Assembly (NCBI RefSeq): GCF_016482825.1
Contig: NZ_JAEMNV010000015.1
Span: 1 to 45,648 of the forward strand
Reading direction: 5' to 3'
Source: Antrihabitans stalagmiti
Lineage (GTDB): Bacteria; Actinomycetota; Actinomycetes; Mycobacteriales; Mycobacteriaceae
Length of the DNA: 45,648 nucleotides
The notes beneath the pieces were generated by a model, which was not told the DNA's origin, ran no database searches, and saw nothing but the letters and a program-made list of their open reading frames with translations. The position numbers were made by a program, and so were the translations under genes. Positions 11,277 to 20,825 of this stretch are shown piece by piece; the stretch's first letter is position 1; every line of letters begins with the position of its first letter.

Positions 11277-12200
11277 GTGCTCGCGCGAGAGCTGCAGACC
11301 TACCTCGACCATCTCGCGGTAGAACGCGGCGTCGCGAAGAACACGCTCAGCTCCTATCGACGCGATCTCGATCGCTATTCGGGCTTTCTCGACGACCGGG
11401 GAATCGCGTCGCTGTCGGATGTGACCGAAGCCGACATCACCGACTTCACGGTGTCGCTGCGTCGCGGCGTTCCGGATGCCGGTCTGCCCGCTCTGGCGGC
11501 GAGTTCGGCGGCGCGGGCACTCATCGCTGTTCGGGGACTCCACAAGTTCGCGACCCTGGAAGGCATCACGTCGACAGACGTCGCCCATGCGGTGAAGCCG
11601 CCGACGCCGGGTCGGCGGCTGCCGAAGTCGTTGCCGTTCGACGACGTCCTTTCCCTCCTCGAAGCGTCGGGCGGTACGAGTGCGACCGACGGTCCACGAT
11701 CGTTGCGGGACCGAGCCATGCTCGAGTTGCTCTATTCGACCGGTGCCCGCATCTCGGAAGCGGTCGGACTCGACGTCGACGACATCGACGTGGAGGATCG
11801 AGCGGTCCTGCTACGTGGCAAAGGTGGCAAGCAGCGGTTGGTGCCGATCGGTCGGCCTGCCGTTGCTGCCATCGACGCCTACCTGGTCCGTGGCCGACCC
11901 GCATTGGTATCGCGAGCTCAGCCGGCGCTGTTCCTCAACGTGCGCGGCGGCAGGTTGTCGAGGCAGAGTGCCTGGCAGGTTTTGCAGACTTCGGCAGAGC
12001 GTGCCGGCATCTCGACCGGCGTGAGTCCGCACACACTGCGGCACTCGTTCGCGACGCATCTACTCGACGGTGGTGCGGACGTGCGCGTGGTGCAGGAGTT
12101 ACTGGGGCATGCTTCTGTGACGACGACTCAGATCTACACGCTGGTCACCATCAACGCGTTGCGTGAGGTGTGGGCAGGTGCTCATCCGCGGGCTCGGTAG
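11277..12200 (+). CDS. xerD: Tyrosine recombinase XerD
   Basis: XerD works with XerC at dif to resolve chromosome dimers. The 307 residues hold an N-terminal SAM-like core-binding domain (1-100) and a catalytic domain with all signature residues: R158 (TGARISE), K182 (RGKGGKQR), H252 and R255 ([11 protein letters not shown]), H278 ([10 protein letters not shown]) and Y287 (IYT). The frame is open upstream into the Nudix gene, but homology begins at GTG 11277. An embedded chromosomal Xer with this synteny (Rv1701) is not an element integrase. Confidence 0.95.
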   Translation: MLARELQTYLDHLAVERGVAKNTLSSYRRDLDRYSGFLDDRGIASLSDVTEADITDFTVSLRRGVPDAGLPALAASSAARALIAVRGLHKFATLEGITSTDVAHAVKPPTPGRRLPKSLPFDDVLSLLEASGGTSATDGPRSLRDRAMLELLYSTGARISEAVGLDVDDIDVEDRAVLLRGKGGKQRLVPIGRPAVAAIDAYLVRGRPALVSRAQPALFLNVRGGRLSRQSAWQVLQTSAERAGISTGVSPHTLRHSFATHLLDGGADVRVVQELLGHASVTTTQIYTLVTINALREVWAGAHPRAR

Positions 12201-12353
12201 TGCGTATGCGTGTCCGGGCACAGCTCCGGCTGACGAGGCGGTAGGTTCTATCCAAGTTGCGGCATCACTCGTCGTCCGGGTGGCAGCCGGGATGGATCGG
12301 GTGAGTTGTACGTCCGCTCAGATCAGGAAGATTCGAGACAGGGAGCACCGAAC

Positions 12354-13253
12354 GTGAAGGCACCGCAGCGACCCGCAGCGGAGTCCGAGCAGCCCGAATC
12401 GATCTACACCCCAGGCGTCATGGGTCCGACAGGTCGCCCGGCTCGCAACATTCCCGAGCCGAAGCCGCTGTCCAGTCACGGACCCGCCCAGATCATCGCG
12501 ATGTGTAACCAGAAGGGCGGCGTCGGCAAAACGACGTCGACCATCAATCTCGGTGCCTCGCTCGCCGAATACGGTCGCCGCGTTCTGCTCGTCGACCTCG
12601 ATCCGCAGGGTGCGTTGTCCGCTGGTCTCGGCGTCGCACATCACGACCTCGAGCTGACTGTGCACAACCTGCTCGTCGAACGTCGTGTTTCCGTCGACGA
12701 CGTACTGATGCGAACCCGCGTCGACAACATGGATCTGCTGCCGAGCAACATCGACCTGTCTGCCGCGGAGATTCAGCTTGTCAACGAAGTCGGCAGGGAA
12801 CAGACACTCGGGCGCGCTCTCGATCCGGTCGTCGACCGTTACGACTACATCCTCATCGATTGCCAGCCATCGCTCGGATTGCTCACGATCAACGCACTCG
12901 CGTGCGCCGAGGGCGTGATTATCCCGATGGAGTGCGAGTACTTCAGCCTGCGTGGGTTGGCGTTGCTCAACGACACCGTCGAGAAGGTGCACGATCGTCT
13001 CAACCCACGGTTGACGCTGTCCGGGATCGTCGTGACGATGTTCGACCCACGGACGTTGCACGCCCGCGAGGTGATGGCTCGTGTGGTCGAGGTGTTCGGC
13101 GACGTCGTCTACGACTCCGTCATCAACAGAACCGTCCGTTTTCCCGAAACAAGCGTCGCCGGTGAGCCGATCACGACATGGGCACCCAAATCCCATGGCG
13201 CAGAGGCATATCGAGCGCTGGCACGCGAGGTCATCCACCGGTCCACGTCGTGA
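12354..13253 (+). CDS. ParA/Soj-family ATPase linked to scpAB
   Basis: This 299-residue ParA-family P-loop ATPase corresponds to Rv1708. It has a 45-residue Pro-rich N-terminal extension, the deviant Walker A KGGVGKT at 54-60, LLVDLDPQGALSAGLG and the DYILIDCQPSLGLLT switch block. It starts the scpA-scpB unit and so probably helps position or load the condensin, though no partner ParB is nearby and no parS site was seen. GTG 12354 has GGGAG at 12341-12345. The 153-bp gap after xerD suggests its own promoter, but no clear -10/-35 pair stood out. It overlaps scpA by GTGA. Confidence 0.9.
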   Translation: MKAPQRPAAESEQPESIYTPGVMGPTGRPARNIPEPKPLSSHGPAQIIAMCNQKGGVGKTTSTINLGASLAEYGRRVLLVDLDPQGALSAGLGVAHHDLELTVHNLLVERRVSVDDVLMRTRVDNMDLLPSNIDLSAAEIQLVNEVGREQTLGRALDPVVDRYDYILIDCQPSLGLLTINALACAEGVIIPMECEYFSLRGLALLNDTVEKVHDRLNPRLTLSGIVVTMFDPRTLHAREVMARVVEVFGDVVYDSVINRTVRFPETSVAGEPITTWAPKSHGAEAYRALAREVIHRSTS

Positions 13254-14071
13254 CCGCCGAGGTCGCGACGACGACCGAACCCGATGCTGAGCAAGGTGGA
13301 TTTCGGGTCCGGCTGCGAAACTTCGAGGGTCCGTTCGACCTGCTGCTGACGTTGATCAATCAGCATCGACTCGACGTCACCGAGGTTGCTCTGCACACCG
13401 TCACCGACGACTTCATCGCCTATACGAAGGCGTTGGGGTCGCAGATGGACCTCGATCAGACAACCGAGTTTCTGGTCGTCGCTGCGACCCTGCTCGACCT
13501 CAAGGCAGCACGATTGTTGCCGTCCGGCGAGGTGGAGGACGCCGAAGACCTGGCGCTGTTGGAGGCACGTGACCTCCTGTTCGCCCGGCTGCTGCAGTAC
13601 CGCGCCTACAAGCAGGTTGCCCAGTTCTTCGGTGAACTCGAGGCTGCCGCGCTGCGGAGATATCCGCGGTCGGTGTCGTTGGAGGAACGCTTCGCCGGTC
13701 TGCTGCCGGAGGTGATGATCGGTGTCGCGCCGGCGCAGTTCGCACAGATTGCAGCAGCAGCATTTCGCCCGCGTGAGGTCCCGACGGTCGGACTCGACCA
13801 CCTCCACATGCCGAAGATCTCGATCGCCGAACAGGCGCAGTTCATGCTCGACATCCTGCAAGCAAGGGGAGAAGGGCAATGGACGTCCTTCGGCGAACTG
13901 ACCGCCGACTGCACTGTGACAGTCCAGATCATCGCGCGCTTCCTCGGCCTGCTCGAACTGTTTCGCGAGAAGGCGATCGACTTCGAACAGCCGGATCCGC
14001 TCGGCGCACTCGCGGTCACCTGGACGGGTTCCGGCGAGGCTGTTCGGGCGAGGGACGAGGACTACGAATGA
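13250..14071 (+). CDS. scpA: Segregation and condensation protein A
   Basis: ScpA is the kleisin subunit that bridges SMC heads in the bacterial condensin. The 273 residues open, after about 15 variable ones, with FRVRLRNFEGPFDLLLTLI, the SMC-binding N-terminal hallmark. FLVVAATLLDLKAARLLP follows, and a C-terminal winged-helix part contains VTVQIIARFLGLLELFREKAI. The GTG start overlaps the parA-like stop and its stop overlaps scpB (ATGA), consistent with fixed stoichiometry through translational coupling. Confidence 0.95.
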   Translation: MTAEVATTTEPDAEQGGFRVRLRNFEGPFDLLLTLINQHRLDVTEVALHTVTDDFIAYTKALGSQMDLDQTTEFLVVAATLLDLKAARLLPSGEVEDAEDLALLEARDLLFARLLQYRAYKQVAQFFGELEAAALRRYPRSVSLEERFAGLLPEVMIGVAPAQFAQIAAAAFRPREVPTVGLDHLHMPKISIAEQAQFMLDILQARGEGQWTSFGELTADCTVTVQIIARFLGLLELFREKAIDFEQPDPLGALAVTWTGSGEAVRARDEDYE

Positions 14072-14772
14072 GTGAGGAAGCGGATGTGAGCGTGACCGAC
14101 GTCGACATGAACGACGGGGTGGGCCTCGAGCCGGTGCTCCTCGACGACGACGCATTGCGATCCGCGTTGGAGGCAATGCTGCTCGTGATCGACTCGCCCG
14201 CCTCGGCGGAACTGCTTGCCGATGCAGTCGGGGATCGCGCCGAGCGAGTCGAGCAGCTGTTGCAGTCGATGGCGGCCGAGCTGACCGAACGCAGTAGCGG
14301 AATCGATCTGCGCTACGTCGGTGACGGGTGGCGTTATTACACACGTAGCGAGTACGCGCCCTACGTCGAACGGATGCTTCTCGACGGCGCACGGTCGAAG
14401 TTGACTCGCGCCGCTTTGGAAACTTTGGCAGTTGTGGCATACCGTCAACCGTTGACTCGCGCACGAGTCAGCGGTGTTCGTGGCGTCAATGTCGACGGTG
14501 TGATGCGAACTCTGCTGGCTCGCGGCCTGATCGCGGAGTCCGGTGTAGACCCGGATTCCAACGGCACTCAGTACGTGACCACCGAGCTCTTTCTGGAGCG
14601 ACTCGGACTGGCGTCGCTGGCCGACCTGCCCGCATTGGCACCGCTGCTGCCGGGTGTCGACCTGATCGACGAGATCAACGACAGTGTTGAGATGGACAAT
14701 AGATTTGCCCGGATGCGTAAGAATCCGGCCACAGAGCCCGGCCCGATGCCGGATCTCGAAACCGAAGATTGA
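14068..14772 (+). CDS. scpB: Segregation and condensation protein B
   Basis: ScpB is the winged-helix dimer that binds ScpA in the SMC complex. It is 234 residues. After an acidic 25-residue lead comes ALEAMLLVIDSPASAELLAD, the family start. The core LTRAALETLAVVAYRQPLT and ARVSGVRGVNVDGVMRTLL are the conserved block of the second winged helix, followed by GLIAESGVD and YVTTELFLERLGL. An acidic tail of about 45 residues extends beyond the usual fold. The ATG overlaps the scpA stop. Confidence 0.95.
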   Translation: MSEEADVSVTDVDMNDGVGLEPVLLDDDALRSALEAMLLVIDSPASAELLADAVGDRAERVEQLLQSMAAELTERSSGIDLRYVGDGWRYYTRSEYAPYVERMLLDGARSKLTRAALETLAVVAYRQPLTRARVSGVRGVNVDGVMRTLLARGLIAESGVDPDSNGTQYVTTELFLERLGLASLADLPALAPLLPGVDLIDEINDSVEMDNRFARMRKNPATEPGPMPDLETED

Positions 14773-14785
14773 CAGGACAAGTTAA

Positions 14786-16243
14786 GTGAATAGACCCGCT
14801 CGCCGTGATGGCACACCGGACCGAAGTAAGCGAACAGACCCGAAGCAGGGTGGTTCTCCCAGAGCAGGCGCACCGCGCGCCGGAGGCTCCAGATCCGGCG
14901 CACCGCGCGCCGGAGGATCGAAATCGGGCGCACCGAGAACGGGTGGATCCAAGTTCGGCGCGGGCAAGTTCGACGGCCCCCGAACCGATGGACCCCGCTC
15001 GGATCGGACCCGCTCCGATCGGACCCGTTCGGACAATCCCCGCTCGGATCGTTCCGAACGTCCGGATCGTCCGAGGTTCGACGGTCCTCGTTCGGACAAG
15101 CCGCGTACCGATCGTCCGAGGTTCGACGGTCCGCGGACCGACGGTCCTCGTTCGGACAAGCCGCGCACCGATCGTCCGAGGTTCGATGGACCGCGCACCG
15201 ATAGGCCACGTACCGACCGACCAAGGACCGACGGACCTCGGACGGGTGCTCCTCGTTCCGGTGCACCGTCGGATCGTGGTTACCAGGGTGACCGTGGTTA
15301 CCAGGGTGACCGCCCGCAGTCGGGCCGTCCTCAGGCTGACAGGCCCACCGGCCGCCCGAACCGCGCGCCGAGCGACAGGCCCAACCCGGCGGCTGCATCG
15401 AACAAGCCCGAGCGCAAGAAGGCCGCTCCGGCCCCGAAGTTGAACAATGCGAAACCTGCGCGCCATCAGAATGCGGAGAACCCGAACCCTCAGGCCCGGT
15501 TGCCGTGGGGCGAGGGTGTGCGGTTGCAGAAGGTGCTCGCGAAAGCTGGCGTCGCCTCTCGCCGTGCCGCAGAAGAAATGATCGAGGCTGGACGCGTCGA
15601 GGTCGACGGTCGGATCGTCACCGAGCAGGGCATGCGAGTCGACCCGAAGACAGCAGTCGTCCGCGTCGACGGCACTCGCGTCATGATTCAGGAAGAGCTC
15701 GTTCATCTCGCGCTGAACAAGCCGCGCGGCTGGCAGTCGACGATGTCCGACGACCTCGGTCGTCCGTGTGTCGGCGACATCGTTGCAGAGCGAATTGCAG
15801 CGGGGCAGAGGCTCTTTCACGTCGGCCGTCTCGACGCCGACACCGAGGGTCTGCTGCTGCTGACCAACGACGGCGACCTCGCGCACCGATTGATGCACCC
15901 GTCCTACGAGGTGTCGAAGACCTACATGGCGACGGTCTCCGGGATCGTATTGCGCGGTGTCGGTAAGGAATTGAAGGCCGGCGTCGAACTCGAAGACGGT
16001 CCGGCAAGGGTCGATTCGTTCTCCATCGTCGATATCGGCGAAGGTTCGACATTGGTGAAAGTTGTTCTGCACGAAGGTCGTAAGCACATCGTGCGGCGTC
16101 TGCTCGAAGCCGTGGGACACCCGGTCATTCGTTTGGTGCGCACGGACATCGGTCCGGTTTCGCTCGGTGATCAACGGCCGGGCACGCTTCGCGTGATCGG
16201 CCGCGACGAGGTCGGCAAACTGTACGAAGGGGTTGGACTGTGA
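14786..16243 (+). CDS. RsuA/RluB-family rRNA pseudouridine synthase with a long repetitive N-terminus
   Basis: The 485 residues split sharply. About 1-245 is disordered sequence rich in Arg, Asp, Ser, Pro and Gly built from repeats such as [15 protein letters not shown]. From about 247 an S4 domain ([20 protein letters not shown]) leads into a pseudouridine synthase domain with the catalytic Asp in [17 protein letters not shown], then [12 protein letters not shown] and [19 protein letters not shown]. The family modifies one uridine of 23S (RluB) or 16S (RsuA) rRNA; by synteny with Rv1711 and the S4 form I favour the RluB-like 23S site. The tail is far longer than in E. coli and may aid RNA binding. 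The GTG start at 14786 follows a weak AGGACA site. It overlaps cmk by GTGA. Confidence 0.92.
   Translation: MNRPARRDGTPDRSKRTDPKQGGSPRAGAPRAGGSRSGAPRAGGSKSGAPRTGGSKFGAGKFDGPRTDGPRSDRTRSDRTRSDNPRSDRSERPDRPRFDGPRSDKPRTDRPRFDGPRTDGPRSDKPRTDRPRFDGPRTDRPRTDRPRTDGPRTGAPRSGAPSDRGYQGDRGYQGDRPQSGRPQADRPTGRPNRAPSDRPNPAAASNKPERKKAAPAPKLNNAKPARHQNAENPNPQARLPWGEGVRLQKVLAKAGVASRRAAEEMIEAGRVEVDGRIVTEQGMRVDPKTAVVRVDGTRVMIQEELVHLALNKPRGWQSTMSDDLGRPCVGDIVAERIAAGQRLFHVGRLDADTEGLLLLTNDGDLAHRLMHPSYEVSKTYMATVSGIVLRGVGKELKAGVELEDGPARVDSFSIVDIGEGSTLVKVVLHEGRKHIVRRLLEAVGHPVIRLVRTDIGPVSLGDQRPGTLRVIGRDEVGKLYEGVGL
14867..14934 (+). repeat. 30-bp direct repeats in the pseudouridine synthase tail
   Basis: Bases 14867-14886 (GGCGCACCGCGCGCCGGAGG) recur exactly at 14897-14916, and the first eight bases recur at 14927, so the period is 30 bp. 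In the reading frame each unit gives [10 protein letters not shown]-type decapeptides. The period is a multiple of three, so copy-number change would keep the gene open. Confidence 0.85.
15081..15200 (+). repeat. 60-bp tandem repeat in the pseudouridine synthase tail
   Basis: Units 15081-15140 and 15141-15200 are nearly identical over their first 50 bases, with a single T/C change at unit position 26 and small changes toward the end. Each encodes a 20-residue block around [16 protein letters not shown]. It is an in-frame coding minisatellite of recent duplication. There are no spacers of differing sequence, so it is not a CRISPR array. Confidence 0.85.
15275..15310 (+). repeat. 18-bp exact tandem duplication
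   Basis: CGTGGTTACCAGGGTGAC occurs at 15275-15292 and again immediately at 15293-15310. It encodes two copies of the hexapeptide RGYQGD in the disordered tail of the pseudouridine synthase. The copies are identical at every base, which points to a very recent slippage or duplication. Confidence 0.9.
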
Positions 16244-16929
16244 GCGAGATTCCTTTGATCGTGGCAATGGACGGACCATCGGGCACAGGCAAATCGAGCG
16301 TCTCGCGACGGCTTGCTACCCGCCTCGGTGCGAGTTACCTCGACACCGGAGCCATGTATCGCGTTGCGACGCTGCAGGTCCTGCGTTCCGGCGTCGAGCT
16401 GACCGACGCAGCCGCCATCGTTGCAGCGGTTGCGGATCTGCCGTTGACCATCGGCACGGATCCCAGCGGTGAGGTTGTGCTGCTCGACGGCGTCGACGTG
16501 TCCGACGAGATTCGCGGCGACGCGGTCACAAAGGCGGTCTCGGCAGTGTCGGCGGTCGGTGAGGTGCGTCAGCAGCTCGTCGAGCTGCAGCGCCGGCTTA
16601 CGGCAAGTGCTGATCGGATCGTCGTCGAAGGTCGTGACATCGGCACCGTTGTGCTGCCGGATGCGGATGTGAAGATCTACCTGACCGCGTCGGCGCAGGC
16701 TCGTGCCGAGCGTCGCAACGAGCAGAACGTCGCACAAGGTCGAGGCGACAACTTCGACGCGGTGCTCGCCGACGTCGAGCGTCGCGACAATCTCGACTCC
16801 ACCCGAGCTGTCTCCCCGCTGCGGCCGGCGGACGATTCCGTGATCGTCGACACCAGTGAATTGGGCATAGAAGCAGTGATCGACAGGTTGTACGACGTTG
16901 TGTGTGAGAAGACAGGCGCCCTGAGATGA
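16240..16929 (+). CDS. cmk: Cytidylate kinase
   Basis: Cmk phosphorylates CMP/dCMP and so complements PyrG in the same block. The 229 residues show the P-loop [17 protein letters not shown] near residue 10, the CMP-binding [30 protein letters not shown] (a family hallmark), and a lid segment AERRNEQN. The GTG start overlaps the pseudouridine synthase stop and its stop overlaps der (ATGA). The order rluB-like, cmk, der is the standard actinobacterial arrangement. Confidence 0.96.
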   Translation: MSEIPLIVAMDGPSGTGKSSVSRRLATRLGASYLDTGAMYRVATLQVLRSGVELTDAAAIVAAVADLPLTIGTDPSGEVVLLDGVDVSDEIRGDAVTKAVSAVSAVGEVRQQLVELQRRLTASADRIVVEGRDIGTVVLPDADVKIYLTASAQARAERRNEQNVAQGRGDNFDAVLADVERRDNLDSTRAVSPLRPADDSVIVDTSELGIEAVIDRLYDVVCEKTGALR

Positions 16930-18359
16930 GTGAAGACGTAGGCGTCGAATACGCCGGAGACGGCATCTGGAACGAAGAAGCGGACTGGGAACTTGCCGAT
17001 CTCGCCGAAGACGGCGAACTCGATGCTCATATCCCTATGCCTGTGCTTGCGGTCGTCGGCCGCCCGAACGTCGGAAAGTCGACGCTCGTGAATCGCATCA
17101 TCGGCCGTCGCGAAGCAGTCGTCGAAGATGTTCCCGGTGTGACACGTGACCGTGTTTCCTACGAGGCGAACTGGGCCGGGCGCAAGTTCATGGTTCAGGA
17201 CACCGGCGGCTGGGAGCCGGATGCGAAGGGGTTGCAGCAGTCCGTTGCGCGTCAGGCCGAGCTTGCTATGTCGACTGCGGACGCGATCCTGCTCGTCGTC
17301 GACGCCGTCGTCGGTTCGACAACGACCGACGAGGCCGTGGCACGTGTGCTGCGAAAGTCGAAGACCCCGGTGATTCTGGTCGCCAACAAGGTCGACGATG
17401 CGCGTGGCGAGTCGGAGGCCGCGTCGCTGTGGTCGCTCGGACTCGGCGAGCCGCGTGCGGTCAGTGCAACGCACGGCCGCGGTACCGGTGACCTGCTCGA
17501 CGATATTCTCGCGATCCTGCCGGAGACGCCGCGTGAAGGCGGTACGGGCCTCGGTCCGCGTCGCGTCGCGCTCGTCGGTAAGCCGAACGTCGGCAAGTCG
17601 AGCCTGATCAACCGGCTGTCCGGTGACGAGCGGTCTGTCGTGCACGACGTCGCCGGTACCACAGTCGATCCGGTCGACTCGCTTGTCGAACTCGGCGGCA
17701 AGACGTGGCGTTTCGTCGATACCGCCGGTCTGCGCAAGCGGGTCAGCCATGCGAGTGGTGCGGAGTTCTACGCGTCGCTGCGGACCAAGTCGGCGATCGA
17801 TGCCGCCGAGGTCGTCATTCTGCTGATCGATGCGTCCGAGCCGCTCACAGAGCAGGACCTGCGGGTGCTGTCGATGATCGCCGACGCCGGTCGTGCGCTC
17901 GTGATCGCGTTCAACAAGTGGGATCTCGTCGACGAGGACCGACGGTTGCAGCTCGACAAGGAGATCGATCGCGAGCTTGCCCGCGTGCCGTGGGCGCAGC
18001 GAGTGAACATCTCCGCGAAGACCGGCCGCGCTGTCCAGAAGTTGGTTCCCGCCTTGGAAACTGCGCTCGAATCGTGGGACAAGCGCGTCCCGACGGGCCG
18101 ACTCAACAACTGGCTCAAGGAAGTCATCGCTGCCACGCCACCACCGTTGCGTGGTGGTCGTCTGCCGCGAGTTATGTTCGCGACGCAGGCCGCGACGCGT
18201 CCGCCGACGTTCGTCCTGTTCACCACCGGGTTCCTCGAGGCAGGCTATCGCCGCTTCATCGAGAGGCGGCTGCGTGAAGAGTTCAACTTCGACGGCAGCC
18301 CGGTCAGAGTGTCGGTCCGCGTGCGGGAGAAGCGGGATCGGCCGGGCAAACGAGGCTGA
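16926..18359 (+). CDS. der: Ribosome-assembly GTPase Der (EngA)
   Basis: Der has two tandem G domains and helps mature the 50S subunit. The 477 residues begin with an acidic 35-residue extension seen in actinobacterial homologues. G domain 1 has [18 protein letters not shown] and NKVDDARG. G domain 2 has [24 protein letters not shown] and [11 protein letters not shown]-like C-terminal domain follows ([32 protein letters not shown]). The length is as expected. It ends the syntenic block; 42 bp separate it from the thioesterase. Confidence 0.97.
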   Translation: MSEDVGVEYAGDGIWNEEADWELADLAEDGELDAHIPMPVLAVVGRPNVGKSTLVNRIIGRREAVVEDVPGVTRDRVSYEANWAGRKFMVQDTGGWEPDAKGLQQSVARQAELAMSTADAILLVVDAVVGSTTTDEAVARVLRKSKTPVILVANKVDDARGESEAASLWSLGLGEPRAVSATHGRGTGDLLDDILAILPETPREGGTGLGPRRVALVGKPNVGKSSLINRLSGDERSVVHDVAGTTVDPVDSLVELGGKTWRFVDTAGLRKRVSHASGAEFYASLRTKSAIDAAEVVILLIDASEPLTEQDLRVLSMIADAGRALVIAFNKWDLVDEDRRLQLDKEIDRELARVPWAQRVNISAKTGRAVQKLVPALETALESWDKRVPTGRLNNWLKEVIAATPPPLRGGRLPRVMFATQAATRPPTFVLFTTGFLEAGYRRFIERRLREEFNFDGSPVRVSVRVREKRDRPGKRG

Positions 18360-18389
18360 CGTGGTCGCCGCGGCGAGTGTGGCAACTGC

Positions 18390-18402
18390 CATACTCGCCG
18401 GA
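18390..18402 (+). promoter_or_regulatory. Candidate -10 box of a leaderless thioesterase transcript
   Basis: CATACT at 18390-18395, preceded by TGC (extended -10 style), lies exactly six bases before the ATG at 18402. No Shine-Dalgarno sequence precedes that ATG. This spacing puts the transcription start on the A of the start codon, the usual arrangement of leaderless genes in this group of actinobacteria. No convincing -35 was seen. It is a pattern-based inference. Confidence 0.4.
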
Positions 18403-19166
18403 TGGTGATCGCTACTCCGCTACCCGACAGTCCTGATGGTCTGGTTCCTTTCGAGACGTCGTGGCCGGTCCGATTGGCGGATACGGATTCCGATCAGCGG
18501 CTGCGGCTCGATGCCGTCGCGCGGTATCTGCAGGACATCGGGTACGAGCATCTCGAGGTGAGCGACGACGGCGACAACCACCGCGGTTGGGTGGTTCGCC
18601 GAACGGTTTTCGATGTGCTGGAACCGTTGGTGTTCGGCGAACGCGCGACGTTGCGGCGCTGGAGTTCTGCGCTGTCGAATCGTTGGTGCAATATGCGCGT
18701 CCAGATCGTCGGTGATCGCGGTGGCCGTATCGAAACCGAGGCGTTCCTCATCCACTTCGGCGAAGACTCCGGTCTGCCGACGCGAATGAGCGAGAAGTTC
18801 ATGGCGCCGATGCTGGCGCACACCACCGAGCACAGACTGCGGTGGAAAGCTGCGCTGACCGAACCGATGCCCGGACCCGACGACGACGATGTGCATGCCA
18901 TGCATTTCCCGCTGCGCATCACCGACCTCGATTGGCTAGGCCACGTCAACAACGCCGTGCACTTGCACGCGATTGAAGAGTTCCTTGCCGTCGACCCGAG
19001 TTTGATGAAGCCGCCGTACCGCGTCGTGATCGAATACGGCAAACCGCTGATGGCGGGGGAGGACGTGCTGGTGCTGGGTCGCCGGGACGGGTCCGCGCTG
19101 GACGTCTGGTTCGGCGTCGGCACCGGAATGCGCGCCGTGGCAAGGGTTTCCCCGCTCGAGGCGTAG
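18402..19166 (+). CDS. Acyl-ACP/acyl-CoA thioesterase, double hotdog
   Basis: This 254-residue protein has two hotdog halves, as in FatA/FatB-type acyl-ACP thioesterases and the mycobacterial Rv2001-like proteins. Half one carries VRLADTDSDQRLRLDAVARY and LQDIGYEHL. Half two carries RITDLDWLGHVNNAVHLHAIEE, where the D-x-x-x-HVNN block holds the catalytic Asn/His region. It would release fatty acids from ACP or CoA in the cytoplasm; chain length cannot be read. No ribosome site precedes the ATG, which fits leaderless expression from the box just upstream. It converges with the HNH gene, 20 bp apart, with no clear terminator between. Confidence 0.85.
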   Translation: MVIATPLPDSPDGLVPFETSWPVRLADTDSDQRLRLDAVARYLQDIGYEHLEVSDDGDNHRGWVVRRTVFDVLEPLVFGERATLRRWSSALSNRWCNMRVQIVGDRGGRIETEAFLIHFGEDSGLPTRMSEKFMAPMLAHTTEHRLRWKAALTEPMPGPDDDDVHAMHFPLRITDLDWLGHVNNAVHLHAIEEFLAVDPSLMKPPYRVVIEYGKPLMAGEDVLVLGRRDGSALDVWFGVGTGMRAVARVSPLEA

Positions 19167-19186
19167 TTGTACGACCATCCGCCGCG

Positions 19187-20596
19187 TCATCGGAGCGGCT
19201 CGTCGTCCATGAGGTAGTCGCCTGGGTGGTGGTAATAGTTGATTCTCGGTTTTCGTTGGGGATCGACGTGTGCGGGTGGTATCCACAGGATTCGGCCTGC
19301 GTGCGAGTGTCCGGGTGGTGCGGTGATGGTGTGCCAGTGCTTGTCGGTGAGCCCGGCGAGTTGGTGGTGGGAGTCGCAGGCGAGGGCGAGTTGGTCGACG
19401 TCGGTGTGCCCGTGTTGGGCGGCCCATTCCCTGCAGTGATGGCATTGGCAGAGGTTGGCGGGTCTCCAGCAGCCGGGGAAGGTGCAGCCGCGATCTTTGG
19501 CGTAGCAGACGATGCGTTGGTCGCCTGAGGCGATGCGGACGGTGCGGCCGAGATAGATGGGGCGACCGTCGTCGTCGAAGATGGTGAGGTAGTGGTAGGC
19601 GTGGCGTGCCATTTTGAGGATGTCGCGCATCGGGAGCACGGTGTCGCCCGCGGTGGTGGCGGTGCCCGTGGCGTCGGTCAGCTCTTTGACGGTCATCGAG
19701 GCGACAACAGTGACAGGCAGACCTCGGTGTTGGCCGAGATTGCCGGTGGCGAGGGTAGCGCGGAGGACAGCCTTGAGTGCGTCGTGGTTGCGTTGTCCGG
19801 GGTTGCGGCGGTCGCGGGCGGCGGCTGTCTCGGTGGGGTCGGCGTCGACGGCTGATTCGGTGTCGTCGGGGTTGCACATGCCGCGTCTGGCGTATTTGGC
19901 GAGGATGGTTTCGAGGTAGGCGCGCAGTTCGGGGTCGATGACGAAGTCGCCTTTTGTCATCAGGTCGGGGCCTTGCTTGCCGAACATGAAGCTGCGTTTG
20001 CGGGCGCGGTCAGCGTCGTCGAAGTGTCCGTCGGGGTTGAGGTAGGCGAGGAGGCGTTCGGATACCTTGCGGAGTTGGTCGGGACGCAGTGTGCGGGCTT
20101 GGTGAGCGAGCGTGCGTTCGGCGTGTTCGCGGGTGTCGAGGTCGGTGTCGTGGGGGAGTTGGTTGAAGAATTCGCGGATGATCTGGACGTGGGCGTCGCT
20201 GATGGCGCCGTCGGCTTGAGCGTCGGCGATCGCCGGGTAGATCGGGTCGAGTTGCTCGCCGGTCAGGGTGATGCGGGGTGCGAGTTGTTCGGCGGTGCGG
20301 ACGCGGTGACGGGCGTCGGTGGGGGTGATGTGGAGCTGGTCGGCGAGAGTGTCGGCGAGCCGGTTGTCGCCGAGTTCGCCGGGGATCCAGTCGGTGGCGA
20401 GTGCGGCGATCAGAGTATGGCCGAGGCTGGGGACCGTGCGGGCGAAGGTTTCGAGGCGATCGAGGGCGGTTATACGTTCGCGTGCGGTGGTCAGGGTGTC
20501 GAATCCGTTGTCGCGCAGATTTTTCAGTGCGGTGTCGATAGCGTCGAAGGCAGCATCGACCACGGTGGCGGGGTCGGATGCTGGGTTCGAAAGCAT
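19187..20596 (-). CDS. DUF222 and HNH-endonuclease protein (13E12 repeat family type)
   Basis: The 469 residues contain an N-terminal DUF222 helical region (about 20-320) and a C-terminal HNH nuclease core: CTFPGCWRPANLCQCHH, then WAAQHGHTDVDQLALACDSH and HQL. The Cys pairs and the His-His/Asn/His residues needed for zinc and catalysis appear present. Members are multicopy in mycobacteria and rhodococci (REP13E12 in M. tuberculosis) and may behave as mobile or selfish nucleases; their role is not established. Codons end overwhelmingly in C and avoid G, unlike the neighbours, which mix C and G. This suggests a separate history. The ATG lacks a ribosome site and has a -10-like box six bases upstream. 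Confidence 0.9.
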   Translation of the reverse strand: MLSNPASDPATVVDAAFDAIDTALKNLRDNGFDTLTTARERITALDRLETFARTVPSLGHTLIAALATDWIPGELGDNRLADTLADQLHITPTDARHRVRTAEQLAPRITLTGEQLDPIYPAIADAQADGAISDAHVQIIREFFNQLPHDTDLDTREHAERTLAHQARTLRPDQLRKVSERLLAYLNPDGHFDDADRARKRSFMFGKQGPDLMTKGDFVIDPELRAYLETILAKYARRGMCNPDDTESAVDADPTETAAARDRRNPGQRNHDALKAVLRATLATGNLGQHRGLPVTVVASMTVKELTDATGTATTAGDTVLPMRDILKMARHAYHYLTIFDDDGRPIYLGRTVRIASGDQRIVCYAKDRGCTFPGCWRPANLCQCHHCREWAAQHGHTDVDQLALACDSHHQLAGLTDKHWHTITAPPGHSHAGRILWIPPAHVDPQRKPRINYYHHPGDYLMDDEPLR

Positions 20597-20602
20597 GTGC
20601 GA

Positions 20603-20633
20603 ATCGTATCGCGAGGTACCGACACGTTTCGGT
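20603..20633 (-). promoter_or_regulatory. Candidate leaderless promoter and palindromic operator of the HNH gene
   Basis: Read on the minus strand, TACGAT (20608-20603) fits TANNNT and stands six bases before the ATG at 20596, so transcription could start on the start codon. Ten bases further upstream, 20618-20633 (ACCGACACGTTTCGGT) is a 16-bp palindrome with a single mismatched pair, at about the -20 to -35 region where a repressor would block RNA polymerase. Both readings are by eye. Confidence 0.4.
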
Positions 20634-20825
20634 CAAAGATGCTGGGTGGCAGACAGTTTCGATGCAGATGTGTCTGGATGTGTTTGTGGTGTTCCTGTTT
20701 CCGATGTTGCGACTTCTGGTTAGCTGAAGAAGGGTCTTACCGTGCCTGACCACCGACTGGATAGCGATTGGCTCTAGGCGAGTCGCTTGGGGTAACCTCT
20801 TCGAGCGCCCGCAGTTGGGCGCGAA

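Noticed and set aside
11277-12200. XerD considered as integrase of a mobile element
   Set aside because: Its place between the Nudix and ParA-like genes is the conserved chromosomal position in mycobacteria, and it is far from the tRNA-Pro segment.
13109-14464. Minus-strand open frame of 451 residues over parA/scpA/scpB
   Set aside because: Its residues are those of a high-GC shadow frame (Arg/His-rich), with no family motif, opposite three certain genes.
15081-15310. Possible CRISPR or other repeat array
   Set aside because: Repeats are in-frame coding units without unique spacers, and no cas gene is near.
14675-16279. Long minus-strand open frame (534 residues) opposite the pseudouridine synthase
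   Set aside because: It is a shadow of the repeat-rich plus-strand gene; the plus frame has clear S4 and synthase motifs, while this one shows only mirrored Arg/Thr/Gly repeats.
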